Below are positions 1 to 10,451 of a DNA stretch of 64,000 bases, in pieces (the first letter of the stretch is position 1; every line of letters begins with the position of its first letter). The position numbers and the translations under genes were made by a program. The notes beneath the pieces were generated by a model that made no database searches, was not told the DNA's origin, and saw only the letters and a program-made list of their open reading frames with translations. The stretch comes from Streptomyces durmitorensis. GTDB taxonomy: Bacteria > Actinomycetota > Actinomycetes > Streptomycetales > Streptomycetaceae. Location of the stretch: positions 620,001 to 684,000 of the forward strand of contig NZ_CP097289.1 in the NCBI RefSeq assembly GCF_023498005.1, written 5' to 3'.

Positions 1-304
1 GATGGACGAGCGCCGCTTCGCATGGCAGCTGGAGCTGCCCGGTGCGGAGAAGAACTTCGTCGCCGAACTCACCGAAGTGGTGCCCGAGAACCGGATCGCC
101 TGGCACACCGTCGAGGGGGTGGATCACGCCGGCGTGGTGACCTTCCATCGCCTCAGCGACACCACGAGCCGGGTGACACTCCAGATCGAGTACGACCCCA
201 AGGGCTTCGTGGAACACCTCGGCGCCCTCACGAACCTCGACTCCACCCTGGCCAACTACGACCTGGGTGAGTTCCAGAAGCTCGCCGAGAAGACGGCCCG
301 ATAG
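1..304 (+). CDS. SRPBCC (polyketide cyclase/dehydrase-like) protein, C-terminal part
   Basis: The open frame runs in from the window edge and ends at 304, so the true start is probably upstream. The visible 100 residues read as a START/SRPBCC barrel: a strand with Glu/Asn pairs, then RIAWHTVEG, a strand ending in VTLQIEYDPKG, and a long C-terminal amphipathic helix. Streptomyces proteins of this type bind small hydrophobic ligands or act as membrane-stress proteins, but no substrate can be read from this fragment. A perfect 20-bp hairpin lies 33 bases after the stop. Family assignment is fairly safe; function is unknown. Confidence 0.7.
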   Translation, partial: MDERRFAWQLELPGAEKNFVAELTEVVPENRIAWHTVEGVDHAGVVTFHRLSDTTSRVTLQIEYDPKGFVEHLGALTNLDSTLANYDLGEFQKLAEKTAR

Positions 305-337
305 CCCCAGCCCCGGAGTCGGGGACCCCTGGCACAC

Positions 338-391
338 GAGGAAACGGCGCTGCGCCCGCGTCTGCTGAAGTGGGCGCAGCGCCGTTTCCTC
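338..391. terminator. Bidirectional hairpin terminator
   Basis: The arms 338-357 and 372-391 are perfect 20-bp reverse complements around a 14-base loop. The element sits between the plus-strand SRPBCC gene and the minus-strand small membrane-protein gene, whose 3' ends face each other, so it can serve both. Confidence 0.85.
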
Positions 392-406
392 GCGCGTCAG
401 GCCGCG

Positions 407-607
407 TCAGGCCGCGTCGCTGTGGTGCTGCTCGGCGACTGGCGCTCGATGGCGTCCTGCGTGTCCGCCCCCGTGGATGAGGCGAAGGTGACGTACACGC
501 CGATCGGTTCTCGGCGACGGTTCCCCGTTCATCAGGTCCTCGATGCGGTCCATGGCGACCATCAGGAGCCCCATGACCGGCAAGAGCAAAAGAGCGACAA
601 CTAGCAT
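407..607 (-). CDS. Small single-pass membrane protein, 66 residues
   Basis: The start is ATG at 607 because a GAGGAGG ribosome site lies about 8 bases upstream on the minus strand; the longer frame to 835 has no such site and reads as low-complexity shadow. Residues 1-18 form one hydrophobic helix (LVVALLLLPVMGLLMVAM), followed by an acidic patch (DRIEDLMNGE) and a basic, His-rich tail of about 40 residues. The arrangement suggests an N-terminal anchor with the tail in the cytoplasm. Short proteins of this architecture occur in Streptomyces without assigned function. It shares a terminator with the SRPBCC gene. Confidence 0.6.
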   Translation of the reverse strand: MLVVALLLLPVMGLLMVAMDRIEDLMNGEPSPRTDRRVRHLRLIHGGGHAGRHRAPVAEQHHSDAA

Positions 608-926
608 CGGCAGCGTCCTCCTCGCAGCTTCTCTTTTCGCCTGCCCCTGACTGGCATGCTCACGGCACCGAAGAGATGGAGAGCCTGCAACGCTCTCTTC
701 ACATCCGCGGCGTGGACCGCGGTCTTCACCCGGCAGGCCGCCAAACGAGTGACGTTTTCCCTGCGGCTGATGACCCTGGTCCCGCGTGAGCCGCCCTCGG
801 CTGGACAGTCGCCCCAGTGCCGGACGGCAGATCAAGCACCGACATGCGCACGGGGGAAAGGAACGTGCTCGTGAGCATCATCGCCTGAATGCTGATCAGT
901 CACATCTTGGGAGCCGTCACCGGCGG
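608..926. other. Intergenic stretch without a recognisable gene
   Basis: The region lies between the end of parY and the start of the small membrane-protein gene. It must carry the promoter of the latter near 610-680, where the ribosome site is also found. I see no coding sequence with a credible ribosome site, no strong hairpin and no RNA gene. Confidence 0.5.
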
Positions 927-3050
927 CTACAGGTCCAGCCGTGAGCGGTCGAGTGTGGCGGCTGAGCTGGTGATGAATTCCTTGCGGGGTGCCACGTCGT
1001 TGCCCATCAGGAGATCGAAGACCTGCTCGGCGGCGTCCAGGTCACCGATGTTGACCCGCCGCAGCGTGCGATAACGCGGATCCATCGTCGTCTCCGCGAG
1101 CTGGTCCGCGTCCATCTCACCCAGACCCTTGTAACGCTGAATGGAATCCTTGAACCGGATCCCCTTGCGCTGATACTCAAGGAGCGTCTCGCGCAGCTCA
1201 TTGTCCGAGTACGTGTAGACGTACTTGTCCTGCCCCTTCTTCGGCTGCACCAGCTCGATCCGGTGCAACGGCGGCACCGCCGCGAACACCCGGCCCGCCT
1301 CCACCATCGGACGCATATAACGCTGGAAGAGGGTGAGCAGCAGGATCCGGATGTGCGCGCCGTCCACATCGGCGTCCACCAGAAGAATGATCTTCCCGTA
1401 GCGGGCCGCGTCGATGTCGAAGGTCCGCCCCGACCCCGCCCCTATGACCTGGATGATCGCCCCGCACTCGGCGTTCTTCAGCATGTCCGACACGGACGCC
1501 TTCTGAACATTGAGGATCTTCCCCCGGATCGGCAACAACGCCTGGAACTCCGAGTTCCGCGCCAGCTTCGCCGTGCCCAGCGCCGAGTCACCCTCCACGA
1601 TGAACAGCTCGCTGCGCTCCACATCATCACTGCGGCAATCCGCCAGCTTCGCCGGCAACGACGACGACTCCAGCGCCGTCTTACGCCGCTGGGCATCCTT
1701 GTGCTGACGCGCCGCGATCCGCGTACGGGCCGCGGCCACCGCCTTGTCCATCACCGCCCGCGCCTGCGCCTTCGCATCACGCCTGGTCGACGTCAAAAAC
1801 GCCTTGAGCTCCTTGGCGATCACCTGGGCGACAATCCGGTTGGCCGCCGAGGTGCCCAGCACCTCCTTGGTCTGCCCCTCGAACTGCGGCTCCGCCAGAC
1901 GCACCGTGACCACCGCGGTCAGCCCCTCCAGGGCGTCGTCCTTGACGATGTCGTCCTCGGCCACCCGCAGCACCTTCTGACTGCGCAGCACCTCATTCAT
2001 CGTCTTCGTCAGCGAGCGCTCGAAGCCCGACACATGCGTGCCGCCCTTGGGCGTGGCAATGATGTTCACGAAGGACCGCAGCGTCGTGTCGTAGCCCGTG
2101 CCCCAGCGCATCGCCACATCCACCACGAGATCACGGGTCACCTCGGTGGGCGTCATCTGCCCGTGATCATCCAGGACCGGCACGGTCTCCTTGAAACTGC
2201 CCTGCCCCGACAGCCGCAGCACATCACACACCGCCTTGTCCTGCGCCAGATACTCACAGAACTCACTGATCCCGCCGTCGAAACGGAAGGACTCCTCCCC
2301 CTTGGTACCGCCCTCCCCCAGACCGTACTCATCACGCACCACAATCGTCAGACCCGGCACCAAAAACGCCGTCTGCCGGGCACGCTGATGCAGCGTCTCC
2401 AAATTGAGCTTGGCATCCTTGAGGAAGATCTGGCGATCCGCCCAGTACCGCACCCGCGTACCCGTACGCGTCTTGGGTGTCCTCGCGGTCTTGCGGAGGC
2501 CACTGGCGGGGGTGAAGTCCGCCGTGGGGCCGTTGCCGTGGTAGATGCCGGGCGTACCGCGGCGGAAGCTGACGGCATGGGTGTGGCCGTGCCGGTCGAC
2601 CTCCACGTCCAGGCGGTGGGCCAGGGCGTTGACCACGGAAGCGCCCACGCCGTGCAGGCCGCCGGAGGCCACGTACGAGCCACCGCCGAACTTCCCGCCC
2701 GCGTGCAGCTTGGTGTAGGCGACCTCAACCCCTGAGAGTCCTGAACGAGGTTCGGTGTCGACGGGGATGCCTCGGCCGTTGTCCCGGACCTCCACCGAGG
2801 CGTCGTCGTGGAGGATGACTTCGATGTGGCCGCAGTGGCCTCCCAGGGCCTCGTCGACGGAGTTGTCGATGATCTCCCAGAGGCAGTGCAGCAGGCCACG
2901 GCTGTCCGTCGACCCGACGTACATCCCCGGACGCTTGCGGACCGCCTCCAGGCCTTCCAGAACCATCAAGTGCCGTGCGGTGTAGTCGGAACCGCCTGTC
3001 ACGGCCCCGGCCGGGGCGGTTGCGGGTGAGGGGTGCGGGGATGCACTCAC
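927..3050 (-). CDS. parY: DNA topoisomerase IV subunit B-type protein (ParE/ParY), second gene of a gyrB-parY pair
   Basis: This 707-residue type IIA topoisomerase ATPase subunit starts at GTG 3050, with GGAGG about 9 bases upstream. The GHKL ATPase domain shows E59xxDN63 (Asp-Asn of the ATP pocket), DNGRGIPVD near 90-98 and GGLHGVGASVVN at 130-141. The TOPRIM domain has EGDSALGTAKLARN and the LVDADVDGAHI metal motif. Actinobacterial ParE proteins have this length and the IDDL-type C-terminus. Arg153 aligns with E. coli GyrB Arg136, the aminocoumarin contact. The positions of GyrB Ile94-Met95 in the pocket are Ala111-Tyr112. It lies 60 bases downstream of a gyrB-like gene. It could be the only parE of the strain, but the partner suggests an accessory resistance pair. 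Confidence 0.9.
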   Translation of the reverse strand: MSASPHPSPATAPAGAVTGGSDYTARHLMVLEGLEAVRKRPGMYVGSTDSRGLLHCLWEIIDNSVDEALGGHCGHIEVILHDDASVEVRDNGRGIPVDTEPRSGLSGVEVAYTKLHAGGKFGGGSYVASGGLHGVGASVVNALAHRLDVEVDRHGHTHAVSFRRGTPGIYHGNGPTADFTPASGLRKTARTPKTRTGTRVRYWADRQIFLKDAKLNLETLHQRARQTAFLVPGLTIVVRDEYGLGEGGTKGEESFRFDGGISEFCEYLAQDKAVCDVLRLSGQGSFKETVPVLDDHGQMTPTEVTRDLVVDVAMRWGTGYDTTLRSFVNIIATPKGGTHVSGFERSLTKTMNEVLRSQKVLRVAEDDIVKDDALEGLTAVVTVRLAEPQFEGQTKEVLGTSAANRIVAQVIAKELKAFLTSTRRDAKAQARAVMDKAVAAARTRIAARQHKDAQRRKTALESSSLPAKLADCRSDDVERSELFIVEGDSALGTAKLARNSEFQALLPIRGKILNVQKASVSDMLKNAECGAIIQVIGAGSGRTFDIDAARYGKIILLVDADVDGAHIRILLLTLFQRYMRPMVEAGRVFAAVPPLHRIELVQPKKGQDKYVYTYSDNELRETLLEYQRKGIRFKDSIQRYKGLGEMDADQLAETTMDPRYRTLRRVNIGDLDAAEQVFDLLMGNDVAPRKEFITSSAATLDRSRLDL

Positions 3051-3110
3051 GCGGGTTTTCCTCCGATGCGGCGGCAGTTGGGGTCGGATGTCTCGGACAT
3101 CTCACGTATC

Positions 3111-5267
<2,157 letters not shown>

Positions 5268-5465
5268 TCAGCACTCCAGACCGGAACAGTCACCAGACTA
5301 CCGGTCGCGCCATCACCCACCAGGGCAGGAAGACCTCTGAACGGCGTTGAGACGTAAGAAAAGGGGTGTCGATTACTCCCCCTACCGAAACCAATCCGCC
5401 AGGGCGCCAGAAGGGCCCTCAGGGGCGTCCGTGCGGGCGAAAATGTCGGCCAGAGACGCGGAACT

Positions 5466-6156
5466 TCACCGCCCGCGCGCAGGCGCCGATTCGGGCCGGT
5501 TCGAGCCGCCTGCTGAGAGACCTCCGCGTCGCAGAGACGCAGGCGTACGCCCGAGGAAGTCCCGCGCGGTACGGGTGAGATGGGCCTGGTCGGCGAAGCC
5601 CGCGGTGGCTGCGGCCAGGGCTGTCGTGGAATCCGGCAGGTCGGCGATCGCGGTGCGGAGCCGCCCCCATCGGCGCAAGCGGGCCAGTGCGATGCCCACG
5701 TCCTGCCGGACCAGGGCGCGCAGCCGCGGGGCCGAAAGGCCGACCTCGTCGGCGACGGAGGTGATGGGCATGTCCGGCTCGCGCTCCGTGCACAGGTCGA
5801 TGGCGTGGGCGACTCTCGGATCGAGGGCGGACCTCACCCGCGCCGAGCCGGATCGGCCCCGGGCAGGGCGGCAGCAGCCACGAGTCGATGAACAGAGCGA
5901 CGTACGGCGAGGTCGCCGCGCAGGTGTGGGCCAGTTGGGGCGGCACGATCAGACCGGGAGCCGCCACCATGGGCCCCGCCGGCTGAAGGAGTTCGGCGTG
6001 GCCGCCGATCGGCAGCACGGCTTTCCACACGGGCAGCCGGTGTCGGGCGACGCGGAACGGGCGCGACTCGGCGAACATCGTCGCCTCGGCGCCGGAGGCG
6101 AAGACGATGCGGCGATCGTTTTGTTCAAGTACCCAGGCACGAGGTGAACGGATCAT
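5466..6156 (-). pseudogene. AraC-family regulator broken by a frameshift
   Basis: One frame from ATG 6156 encodes an AraC-type N-terminal sensing domain of about 105 residues (FRVARHRLPVWKAVLPIGGH ... APGLIVPPQLAHT). The homology then continues in another frame from about 5840 to 5466 with the C-terminal double HTH (ITSVADEVGLSAPRLRALV and FADQAHLTRTARDFLG). A single-base indel between roughly 5837 and 5880 would join the two into one protein of about 230 residues. Either the gene is inactivated or the assembly has an error. The start lies only 6 bases from the start of the divergent DoxX-like gene, so promoters must overlap if both are read. Confidence 0.6.
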
Positions 6157-6162
6157 CGTGCC

Positions 6163-6534
6163 ATGCACGCTATCGCCGCCGTCGGATTGGCCGTCTTCCT
6201 GGCCGTCACAGGAGTCACGCACTTCCTGGCCCCCGGCTACTTCCGCACGCTGGTACCCGCATGGCTCCGCCGGGAGCGGCTCCTCGTGGCCGTCAGCGGG
6301 GCGGCGGAGGTCGTGGTGGGTGTGCTGGTGCTGGTTCCCTGCACCAGACAGGCCGGGGCTTGGGCCGCCGCCGTCCTGATCAGCTGCTACCAGGTGTCCC
6401 ACGTGGACGCGCTGCGACGCGCGCGGCCGGACCGGCCCAGGCTGCTGGAGCGGCCGGTCGGTGCGGTGGCTCGGCTGGTGGTGAACGTCCTCTACATCGC
6501 CTGGGCCGTCGCCGTGGCCGGGTCCGCGGCGTGA
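6163..6534 (+). CDS. DoxX-like integral membrane protein
   Basis: This 123-residue protein has four predicted membrane helices: about 3-22, 43-62, 68-86 and 101-121. The first helix ends in the TGVTHFLAPGYF signature of the DoxX-like DUF. Such proteins are small inner-membrane proteins of unclear, possibly redox, role. The start ATG lies 6 bases from the start of the broken divergent AraC gene and lacks a well-placed ribosome site, so it may be translated from a nearly leaderless message. Its former regulator was probably the adjacent AraC protein (inference from position). Confidence 0.75.
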   Translation: MHAIAAVGLAVFLAVTGVTHFLAPGYFRTLVPAWLRRERLLVAVSGAAEVVVGVLVLVPCTRQAGAWAAAVLISCYQVSHVDALRRARPDRPRLLERPVGAVARLVVNVLYIAWAVAVAGSAA

Positions 6535-6544
6535 CGGCCCCTGG

Positions 6545-7492
6545 TCACCATGCCTTGATGACCGGCGCGTCCGGCTCGTGCTGCCTCCAGACCTCGTTGA
6601 CGCGCACGAGCCGGTGCGCGGCGGCGATGCCGCTCAGGAACGCGACCTTGCCGTCACTGACCTCGAACGCCACAGCGCCCACGACCCGGCCGTCGATCAC
6701 GGCGAGGACGGCCGGGGAGCCGTTGACCACCCCGACATGGAGCGCGGGCGAGCCGCCGGCAAGGCGCCGCTTCGCCGGAGTGGGCCTGAAGCCTGCCCGT
6801 ACGTAGGAGGCGACCCGCTCGCGCGTCTTGTACCGCAGGAGACGCTTGGCAAGGCCTGCGCCGTCCGAGACCGCCGTCACGTCATCCGTGAGCAGCTCCA
6901 CGAGCCGTTCGGTCCGCCCCGACATGGCGGCGGCGAGGAACTCCTCGACGACCCGGCGCGCGGACGCGGGGTCGGTCTCGCCGCCGCGCCGGCGCTCGGC
7001 GGAGACCCGGATGCGGGCCCGGTGGGCGTGCTGCTGGCTCGCGGACACGGTGATGTCGAGGATCCCGGCGATCTCGGCATGGCCGTACGAGAAGGCCTCA
7101 CGCAGGACGTAGACGGCCCGCTCGACCGGCGAGAGGCGCTCCAAGAGGGTCAGTACGGCCAAGGACACTGATTCGCGCTGCTCGAAGGTGTCGGCAGGTC
7201 CGAGCATCGGGTCGCCGTCGAGGAGCGGCTCGGGCAACCAGGCGCCGGCCACTCGCTCGTGGCGCGCCTGCGCCGAGCGGAGCCGGTCGAGGCAGAGATG
7301 GGTGACGACCTTGGTCAGCCAGGCTTCCGGCACCTCGATCCGGTCGCGGTCCGCGGCCTGCCAGCGCAGGAACGCGTCCTGCACGGCGTCCTCGGCGTCG
7401 GCGGCCGAGCCGAGCAGACGGTACGCCAGCGAGGCCAGCCGGCCGCGGCTGGCCTCGAACCGATCGACGGCTGCACTGTCCATGCGGAACAA
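6545..7492 (-). CDS. ECF41-type sigma factor with C-terminal SnoaL-like domain (SigJ-like)
   Basis: The 315-residue protein has sigma region 2 at about 10-75 (LASLAYRLLGSAADAEDAVQDAFLRW), region 4 at about 110-165 (LSPVERAVYVLREAFSYGHAEIA) and a SnoaL/NTF2 extension from about 180. The ECF41 linker motif DGGGK is present as DGAGL. In this class the extension modulates core binding in place of a separate anti-sigma factor. I take TTG 7492 as start because GAGGG lies 9 bases upstream; ATG 7483 is the alternative. It is transcribed with the upstream FAD oxidoreductase (21-base gap). ECF41 genes typically sit beside a carboxymuconolactone decarboxylase, oxidoreductase or epimerase target, which fits here. 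Confidence 0.85.
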   Translation of the reverse strand: MFRMDSAAVDRFEASRGRLASLAYRLLGSAADAEDAVQDAFLRWQAADRDRIEVPEAWLTKVVTHLCLDRLRSAQARHERVAGAWLPEPLLDGDPMLGPADTFEQRESVSLAVLTLLERLSPVERAVYVLREAFSYGHAEIAGILDITVSASQQHAHRARIRVSAERRRGGETDPASARRVVEEFLAAAMSGRTERLVELLTDDVTAVSDGAGLAKRLLRYKTRERVASYVRAGFRPTPAKRRLAGGSPALHVGVVNGSPAVLAVIDGRVVGAVAFEVSDGKVAFLSGIAAAHRLVRVNEVWRQHEPDAPVIKAW

Positions 7493-7513
7493 CTTAGAAC
7501 ACCCTCGAACAAC

Positions 7514-8704
7514 TTATGCGGCGACCCTCACACCGGGCCGGTCGGACACGGTGGCCAGGCGGCGCCTGCGCTTCGGCAGGCCGAAAGTCGGATGGGCGAT
7601 GCTCAGGACGGACCCCTTGAGGATGCCCGCCTTGAACCGTGTGGCGGCCCAGCCGCCCAGGTACCAGGACTTCGACCGGGCCTCCCCGTCCACCGCCTGG
7701 AAGATCGCGTCCCGCCGCCCGAGGCTGATGTGGTTGCCGACGTACTTCAGGGCGCGGGTCGGGACCTCGCCGCCCGTGAGGCGCGCGATGATCGCGGCGG
7801 TCGCCTGCATGTTGGTGAAGCCGGCCGAGGCACAGGACATCGGCAGCGGGCGGCCGTTCTCGCCGATCGCGTGGACGCTGTCACCCGCGGCGTACACGTC
7901 CGGGTGCGAGACCGAGCGCATGGTGCGGTCGACGACGATCTGGCCGGTCTCGGCGACCTCCAGACCGCTGGCGGCCGCGATGGGGTGCACGGCGAACCCG
8001 GCCGTCCACACGGTCACTTCGGCCGGGATCGACGTGCCGTCGGCGGTGATCGCCCGGGTCGGCTCGACGGCTTCGATGCCGGTGTGCTCGTGGACGGTGA
8101 TGCCGAGCCGGTCGAAGGCCTGGCGCAGGTGGCGGCGGGCCTTCGGGGAGAGCCAGGCACCCAGTTCGCCGCGGGCGGCGAGGGCGACCGAGAGGTCGGG
8201 CCGGGACTCGGCGAACTCGGTGGCGCTCTCGATGCCGGTAAGCCCCTCACCGACTACGAGGACGGTGCCGCCCTCGCCCAGGCCGGCCATGCGTTCGCGC
8301 AGCCGCAGCGCCGAGTCCCGGCCTGTCACATCGAAGGCGTGCTCGGTCACGCCGGGGACGCCGTGGTGGGCCACGGAGCTGCCGAGCGCGTAGAGAAGCG
8401 TGTCGTAGGCGAGTTCCCCGTCGCCGTCCTCGCCGGTCACGGCGACGGTCCTGCGCTCGGGGTCGACGCCGGTGACGCGCGCCAGGCGCAGTCGCACCCC
8501 GGTGCCCGCGAATATGTCGGCGAGCTTGCGGAATCCGAGGTCCTGGCCGATCGCGAGCTGGTGGAGCCGCATTCGCTCGACGAAGTCGGGCACGGCGTTG
8601 ACGACGGTGATCTCGGTGTCGGCGGGGGAGAGCCGACGGGCCAGGTTCCCGGCGGCGAAGGCCCCGGCGTATCCGGCGCCGAGTACGACGATGCGGTGCT
8701 TCAT
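7514..8704 (-). CDS. NAD(P)/FAD-dependent oxidoreductase, NDH-2-like, probable ECF41 target
   Basis: This 396-residue flavoprotein starts at ATG 8704 with AGGAG about 9 bases upstream. It shows an N-terminal FAD dinucleotide fold (VVLGAGYAGAFAAGNLA, 5-21), a second fold for NAD(P)H in the middle (VLVVGEGLTGIESA) and the FAD-closing motif VYAAGDSVHAIGENG. This is the layout of type II NADH dehydrogenases and related disulfide-reductase-like enzymes; no redox-active CxxC pair is visible. No C-terminal membrane anchor is obvious, so the electron acceptor is unknown. It precedes the sigma gene by 21 bases, and a candidate ECF41 promoter lies 34-60 bases upstream of its start. Confidence 0.85.
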   Translation of the reverse strand: MKHRIVVLGAGYAGAFAAGNLARRLSPADTEITVVNAVPDFVERMRLHQLAIGQDLGFRKLADIFAGTGVRLRLARVTGVDPERRTVAVTGEDGDGELAYDTLLYALGSSVAHHGVPGVTEHAFDVTGRDSALRLRERMAGLGEGGTVLVVGEGLTGIESATEFAESRPDLSVALAARGELGAWLSPKARRHLRQAFDRLGITVHEHTGIEAVEPTRAITADGTSIPAEVTVWTAGFAVHPIAAASGLEVAETGQIVVDRTMRSVSHPDVYAAGDSVHAIGENGRPLPMSCASAGFTNMQATAAIIARLTGGEVPTRALKYVGNHISLGRRDAIFQAVDGEARSKSWYLGGWAATRFKAGILKGSVLSIAHPTFGLPKRRRRLATVSDRPGVRVAA

Positions 8705-8737
8705 GGCGTTGCTCCTGTCTCGTTCGCGTGCCCTCTG

Positions 8738-8764
8738 AACGAGATGGCGGCCCGATTGCTGACA
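8738..8764 (-). promoter_or_regulatory. Candidate ECF41-dependent promoter
   Basis: On the minus strand TGTCA (8764-8760) is followed after 18 bases by CGTT (8741-8738). This resembles the TGTCA ... CGTC promoter pattern described for ECF41 sigma factors and lies just upstream of the oxidoreductase that shares an operon with the ECF41 gene. The -10 element deviates in its last base. The assignment is inference. Confidence 0.4.
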
Positions 8765-8813
8765 GGAGTCGGATGTGACGCGGGTCACCGGGCTGACGCG
8801 CGGTACGTATTAG

Positions 8814-8841
8814 TTCATACGTTCGACTCGTTGGATACACT
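8814..8841 (+). promoter_or_regulatory. Candidate sigma-70 type promoter for a leaderless alkB-like mRNA
   Basis: TTCATA (8814-8819) and TACACT (8836-8841) are 16 bases apart. The ATG of the dioxygenase gene lies 7 bases after the -10 hexamer, so transcription would begin at or next to the start codon. No ribosome site precedes the ATG, which supports a leaderless message. Confidence 0.35.
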
Positions 8842-8847
8842 GGCCGC

Positions 8848-9477
8848 ATGGCGACGCACCAGCTCCAGGGATCACTCTTCGATCAGGGCGACGACGTGCG
8901 CCTGGGACCTCTGAACGGAATTCGCAGGACAGTCCTCGGCGACGGGGCATGGATCGACCTCCTGCCGGGCTGGCTCGGTGGCGCCGATGTCCTGTTCGAG
9001 CGGCTGGCCGCGGACGTCCCGTGGAAGGCCGAGCGCCGGCAGATGTACGAAAGAGTCGTGGACGTACCGCGACTGCTCGCCTTCTACCGCGCCGGCGAAC
9101 CACTCCCCCACGCCATTCTCGACGAGGCCCGCCAGGCACTCTCCGCGCACTACGCCGCCGAGCTGGGCGAGGCGTTCACGACGGCCGGCCTGTGCCACTA
9201 CCGCGACGGACGCGACAGCGTGGCCTGGCACGGCGACCGCATCGGCCGGGGCGCCCGCGAGGACACGATGGTCGCCATCCTCTCGGCCGGGGCACCCCGC
9301 GACCTGCTGCTCCGCCCGCGCCACGGCGGCGAGACCGTCCGGCGCCCGCTCGGGCACGGCGACCTGATCGTGATGGGCGGCTCCTGCCAGCGCACCTGGG
9401 AGCACGCCATCCCCAAGTCGACCCGGGCGGCCGGAGGGCGCATCAGCATTCAGTTCCGCCCGCACGGAGTGCAGTGA
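8848..9477 (+). CDS. AlkB-type 2-oxoglutarate/Fe(II) dioxygenase
   Basis: The 209-residue protein matches the AlkB-like 2OG-Fe(II) oxygenase fold. The iron ligands are visible as HxD in SVAWHGDRIG (His128/Asp130) and the distal His in TWEHAIPKS, with the 2-oxoglutarate-binding Arg pair in GGRISIQFR. The N-terminal half carries the nucleotide-recognition lid (PWKAERRQMYERVVDVPR). Relatives reverse alkylation damage in nucleic acids; Streptomyces usually carry one or two such genes outside an ada operon. The last 35 bases overlap the end of the convergent LysR gene. Base-repair activity is inferred from the family. Confidence 0.85.
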   Translation: MATHQLQGSLFDQGDDVRLGPLNGIRRTVLGDGAWIDLLPGWLGGADVLFERLAADVPWKAERRQMYERVVDVPRLLAFYRAGEPLPHAILDEARQALSAHYAAELGEAFTTAGLCHYRDGRDSVAWHGDRIGRGAREDTMVAILSAGAPRDLLLRPRHGGETVRRPLGHGDLIVMGGSCQRTWEHAIPKSTRAAGGRISIQFRPHGVQ

Positions 9478-10333
9478 GGCAGGCGGCGGCCGACTCCGCC
9501 AGCGTGCGGACCGCTGGATGCCAGGGGCCTGTGTGAGGGCCGGTCAGTGCGAGGTCGCGGGACATCTCCGGCTTCAGCGGCAGCAGGACCAGGTCGGGCG
9601 GGAGCAGGGAGCGGGAGACCTCTGACAGGACCGTCACGCCGACACCGGCCTGCACCATGCTGATCAGCGTCGCCAGGTCCCGCACTCGGTGAGCGGGGGC
9701 GAAGGGCAGCCCTGCCTGGGCGTGAATCGCACGGATGCGGGCTTCACAGTTGTTGGGCGATATCAGGAACCGGTCGTCCTCCAAGTCCCCGATGCCGACG
9801 AGCGGTTCGTCCGCCAAGGGGTGGTCCCGGGGCAGCACGGCCCGGTAGCGGTCCTCCGTCAGGTGGATCCCCTGTCCGGGCGGCGGGTCGATCACGATGG
9901 CGGCATCCGCCACGCCGTCCGCCAGCCAGGCCGCGATCTCGGTGCTGTCGCCCTCGAAGACCCGCACCGTCACCTGTGGTCGGGCCTCGTTCCAGTGCCG
10001 GAGCAGTTCCGGGCCCAGCCCCTGGCAGACCGTCGGTGTGCAGGCAAGACGTACGGTGCCCGTCATCGTCCCGGCGACTTCGGCCGCGATCTCCTCCACG
10101 GACCGGACCGCCGACAGTGCGGTGCGGGCGTGCGGCAGGATCCCCTCCCCCAGCGCCGTGGTCCGTACCGGCGTGGCGCGGACCAGCAGCGGGGCCTTCA
10201 GCTCGCGTTCGAGGGAGGCCACGGCGTGCGAGACCGCGGATTGGCTCATGCCCAGCTCGACGGCGGCCGCGCTGAAGCCGCCGGCTTCGACGACGGCGAG
10301 GAAAGCCCTCAGCTGGGGAATGTTCACGGTCAT
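9443..10333 (-). CDS. LysR-family transcriptional regulator
   Basis: A 296-residue LTTR of standard length. The winged HTH occupies residues 1-65 (LRAFLAVVEAGGFSAAAVEL, MSQSAVSHAVASLERELKAPL) and the periplasmic-binding-like effector domain runs from about 90 to 290 (GTVRLACTPTVCQGLGPELL). It is divergent from the tautomerase gene (119-base gap), which is the likely target by position. It ends inside the alkB-like gene by 35 bases, an antisense tail overlap that leaves no room for an intergenic terminator. The effector is unknown; the proposed target suggests an aromatic or unsaturated acid. Confidence 0.9.
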   Translation of the reverse strand: MTVNIPQLRAFLAVVEAGGFSAAAVELGMSQSAVSHAVASLERELKAPLLVRATPVRTTALGEGILPHARTALSAVRSVEEIAAEVAGTMTGTVRLACTPTVCQGLGPELLRHWNEARPQVTVRVFEGDSTEIAAWLADGVADAAIVIDPPPGQGIHLTEDRYRAVLPRDHPLADEPLVGIGDLEDDRFLISPNNCEARIRAIHAQAGLPFAPAHRVRDLATLISMVQAGVGVTVLSEVSRSLLPPDLVLLPLKPEMSRDLALTGPHTGPWHPAVRTLAESAAACLTALRAGGTEC

Positions 10334-10451
10334 GCGGCGGCCTCATATGGCTATGACGTCGGTGCGTTGGATCCATCGTTGCAGGTCGGCCAGGCTTGCT
10401 CCGTGCCGCCGACTCCGGCCGGCGCCCACCGAGCACGTACTGAGGAGAGCC

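Noticed and set aside
1263..2735. 490-residue plus-strand open frame opposite the parY gene
   Set aside because: His/Arg/Leu-rich composition without motifs, lying fully antisense to a well-conserved topoisomerase gene; a GC-skew shadow.
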